A stretch of 16,205 bases of DNA from positions 1 through 16,205 of the forward strand of contig JASHWA010000009.1 of assembly GCA_030044325.1 (NCBI GenBank), read 5' to 3'. Numbering within the stretch: position 1 is the first letter of the stretch; every line of letters starts with the position of its first letter. The translations under genes were made by a program, and so were the position numbers. The notes under the pieces were generated by a model, which was not told the origin of the DNA, ran no database searches, and worked only from the letters and a program-made list of their open reading frames with translations. Below are positions 15,001 to 16,205 of the stretch, piece after piece. This stretch comes from Bryobacteraceae bacterium (lineage in GTDB: Bacteria > Acidobacteriota > Terriglobia > Bryobacterales > Bryobacteraceae).

Positions 15001-15739
15001 CGCGGCGGCGGAAGTTTCGCGGGATGAGGAAGCCACACTGGACGAATCCACCGTGGCCGAAGCCGAAACGAGATACCAGGAGGTGCGCGCGAAGATCGAG
15101 GCTCTCGGCCCGGTGAACCCGCAGGCGCTCGAAGAATACCAGGAGGCGCAGCAGCGCTACGATTTTTTGAACACGCAGCGGCAGGATCTGATCGATTCGA
15201 TTCGGGACACGGAGAAGGCGATCCAGGATCTGGACCAGGAGTCGCGGCGGCGGTTCAAAGAGGCGTTCGAGGGGGTGAACGCGCATTTCCGGGAGATGTT
15301 CCAGACGCTGTTCGGCGGGGGGCAGGGGGAGATGCGGCTGACGGACGAATCGAACCTGGCGGAAAGCGGGATCGACATTGTCGCGTCGCCGCCGGGCAAG
15401 CGGCTGCAAAACGTGCTGCTGCTTTCGGGCGGCGAGAAATCGCTGACGGCGATGGCGCTGCTGATGGCGATTTTCCGCTACACGCCGAGTCCGTTCTGCA
15501 TTCTTGATGAAGTGGACGCGCCGCTCGACGAGCCGAACATCCAGCGGCTGACGCGGCTGCTGAAGGAGATGTCGGAAGAGACGCAGTTCATCGTGATCAC
15601 GCACGCCAAGCGAACCATGGAAGCCGCGGAGGCGCTGTACGGGGTGACGATGCAGGAGCCGGGGGTATCGAAGCTGGTGAGCGTGAAGTTCGATACGCCG
15701 GGGCAGGGGTCGCCGATCACATCGCTGGCGGCGGTGTGA
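12095..15739 (+). CDS. smc: Smc, chromosome segregation ATPase
   Basis: A complete 1214-residue SMC protein that, with ScpA/ScpB (not in view), organises and segregates the chromosome. The N-terminal head has Walker A GPNGCGKS at 33-40 and the segment ESYAIIEQGRIGQIL with EEAAGIGKYKTRK. A long coiled coil (~170-510) leads to the hinge at about 515-690, then a return coil (~690-1010). The C-terminal head holds the signature LLLSGGEKSLTAMALL from about 1107 and Walker B FCILDEVDAPLDEPN from about 1133. A His/Asn/Gly-rich insert (NGNGHANGHHK, 98-108) lies in a head loop that is shorter in Bacillus Smc. The start is GTG at 12095, eight bases after AGGAAGGGG (12078-12086). The coding strand is strongly purine-rich, as expected for Glu/Lys/Arg-rich coils. 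Confidence 0.97.
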   Translation: MLKLKRVDIQGFKSFYDRTEMRFHGNGIAAVVGPNGCGKSNLSDAISWVLGEQSAKTLRGARMEDVIFAGTREKKPLGMAQVTLTMADPAAHAPMETNGNGHANGHHKIEDITITRRLFRSGDSEYLINGRAARLRDIQDLFSGTGLGPESYAIIEQGRIGQILSNKPADRRAVIEEAAGIGKYKTRKRLAEAKLESARQNLSRVFDILDEVSRQVNSLKRQASKARRYEELRTEMLGHLRRAVSGRFQMLEREAGKLALDLSQAQGAYQTLSATVQEREQEYARVQESCYRTESGLTAARASVAELNLESERTRGRLESQAKQIGGIEQRLAQGEAETQDLDARHQRETAELETHLQSAAEIEQASATLRGHLDAKTQERDALQTDLRARERGIEQSRQQVLRLLGEASTLKNQLAQIDEYLAAIERDAARSRKEEESASNDMTRLEQVKGELGEKLNARQLELESLADQRRRVEEEMKERQTRAVASRKRIEELRAALSRSNARRESLAEILSHRAYTTESVKRLFLGLEHNQYADFKPSGVLADFVEVADPGWEKACEVFLHEELEYVVVSGWAEADRGVELLRAEAEGRATFLVHPEASAASPLAPDLSAHPGVVGRLRDTLRLTNGFAKAPQGLLPRLARCFLVSDRGTAQTLATANPDCYFLLPDGVSYHGHAVSGGRKSAGGPLALKRELRELTAQAETRQREVDELAGQLEELERGTALLGEDLERIRTTQQAQEKDALALDHEQRKLADEYARAGSRLSVARLELERLTREDTRSRAQREQNQILVAEKEQARFDQEKSLEQARGEFERLQAHGHAIAEEHAALRAELAGLEERSRAAKTTAARLEAQIRHLVSRRDELAREMERMGVERARLLEDNVELDRRSGELAQKTAEAGGEVERLAAEESEGRSALAGLDDALKSLRIETQAAQEKRAEIELELVKKQAELKYLDETSRKELSVAAAEVSRDEEATLDESTVAEAETRYQEVRAKIEALGPVNPQALEEYQEAQQRYDFLNTQRQDLIDSIRDTEKAIQDLDQESRRRFKEAFEGVNAHFREMFQTLFGGGQGEMRLTDESNLAESGIDIVASPPGKRLQNVLLLSGGEKSLTAMALLMAIFRYTPSPFCILDEVDAPLDEPNIQRLTRLLKEMSEETQFIVITHAKRTMEAAEALYGVTMQEPGVSKLVSVKFDTPGQGSPITSLAAV

Positions 15740-15779
15740 GGATCAGCTACGGGGCGATGCAAACGACTAAATTGGTGTG

Positions 15780-16205
15780 ATGGGTGCGGGCGTTCACCGA
15801 CGAAGCAGGCCGGCGCCGTCCGGCGATCCGGCGCCGGATTTGTCCGCATTCCTTCCGCGCGATGTCCTGCCGCTCCGCAATCCGCAGACCGACATTCCGC
15901 GGATCGCGAGAGATCCGAAGCTGGTGCAGCTCATCGAGGCGAGCGTGCGCCAAATTCCGACGACGCAGAGGGTTCGACTGGGCGACGCGCGCCAGATGGA
16001 CGAACTCGAGGAGGCACCCGCGTCGACCTCGGCCGTGAGGGCACGGCAGCCGCACTTCAAGGTATTTGCAGAATTCAGGGATGCGTCATACGAGAAGCGA
16101 TACGAGATTCTGCTAACGAAGCTGGTTCGCGAACGCCTGTACGACGCAGGCTGCTTCCTTATGTCAAACGCCCGGGCCGGCCGAAAAGGCTTGTATCGCG
16201 AGCCT
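15780..16205 (+). CDS. Partial gene with DNA-methyltransferase-like opening (runs off right edge)
   Basis: An open frame of 142 codons leaves the window without a stop. ATG at 15780 (or GTG at 15777) is possible; an in-frame TAA at 15768 bounds it. Residues ~27-75 (DVLPLRNPQTDIPRIARDP … IEASVRQIPTTQRVRLGDARQMDEL) resemble the start of DPPY-type DNA methyltransferases, in which SVHLVxTSPPYW normally follows. Here that motif is absent. Instead the protein continues AVRARQPHFKVFAEFRDASY, then KRYEILLTKLVRERLYDAGC and KGLYREP. I have an impression of the latter segment from restriction-modification-type proteins, but cannot name the family. It may be a deletion fusion, a decayed methyltransferase, or an unfamiliar restriction protein. 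No Shine-Dalgarno is seen; TAAATT six bases before the ATG could be a -10 for a leaderless transcript. Confidence 0.6.
   Translation, partial: MGAGVHRRSRPAPSGDPAPDLSAFLPRDVLPLRNPQTDIPRIARDPKLVQLIEASVRQIPTTQRVRLGDARQMDELEEAPASTSAVRARQPHFKVFAEFRDASYEKRYEILLTKLVRERLYDAGCFLMSNARAGRKGLYREP

Noticed and set aside
13301..15604. Long minus-strand frames opposite smc
   Set aside because: Smc is complete with all head motifs on the plus strand; the opposite frames are Arg/Leu/Gln-rich shadows.
15747..16060. Minus-strand frames near the right edge
   Set aside because: The plus-strand frame through the same bases continues open to the edge and has recognisable, better-composed sequence.

Overview
The window is high-GC bacterial chromosome. 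Nine protein genes fill almost all of it, two of them cut by the window ends, and no gene-free stretch exceeds 300 bases. No rRNA, tRNA, CRISPR array, integrase or transposase was seen. The gene set, the Tat-exported lipoprotein oxidoreductase, the c-type cytochrome and the small dispersed repeats resemble Acidobacteriota of the Solibacter/Bryobacter type. That placement rests on general resemblance, not on a marker gene.

Layout, left to right. (1) Positions 1-2801, minus strand: the first 933 codons of an AddB/RecB-like PD-(D/E)XK nuclease, cut by the left edge. Its reading frame runs straight through two copies of a ~95-bp palindromic element, both translated in the same frame. (2) Positions 2981-6229, minus strand: a vitamin B6 cluster in the order MocR/PdxR-type regulator, pdxS, a small coiled-coil protein, pdxT. 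A hairpin with a T-run sits between the regulator and pdxS, a heptamer tandem repeat lies between pdxS and the small gene, and an inverted repeat follows pdxT. (3) Positions 6328-7587, plus strand, divergent from the cluster: a Tat-exported lipoprotein flavoprotein of the D-amino-acid oxidase family. Its usual C-terminal FAD/substrate segment lies before the Rossmann motif, an apparent circular permutation. (4) Positions 7588-7826: a convergent gap with a ~45-bp repeat that reaches the 3' end of the next gene. (5) Positions 7827-11144, minus strand: a secreted two-haem c-type cytochrome and, upstream of it, an FtsH membrane AAA+ protease. (6) Positions 11243-15739, plus strand: a DUF1614 membrane protein, then a complete Smc with its own candidate promoter. 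(7) Positions 15780-16205, plus strand: the start of a gene running off the right edge. It opens like a DNA methyltransferase but lacks the expected catalytic motif.

PdxS and PdxT together form the ribose-5-phosphate-dependent PLP synthase, and the MocR-type protein, itself a PLP-binding regulator, is the obvious candidate controller. The other neighbours (AddB-like nuclease, FtsH, Smc) are housekeeping genes with no evident shared pathway. The most unusual items are the in-frame palindromic elements, the permuted oxidoreductase, and the odd right-edge gene.
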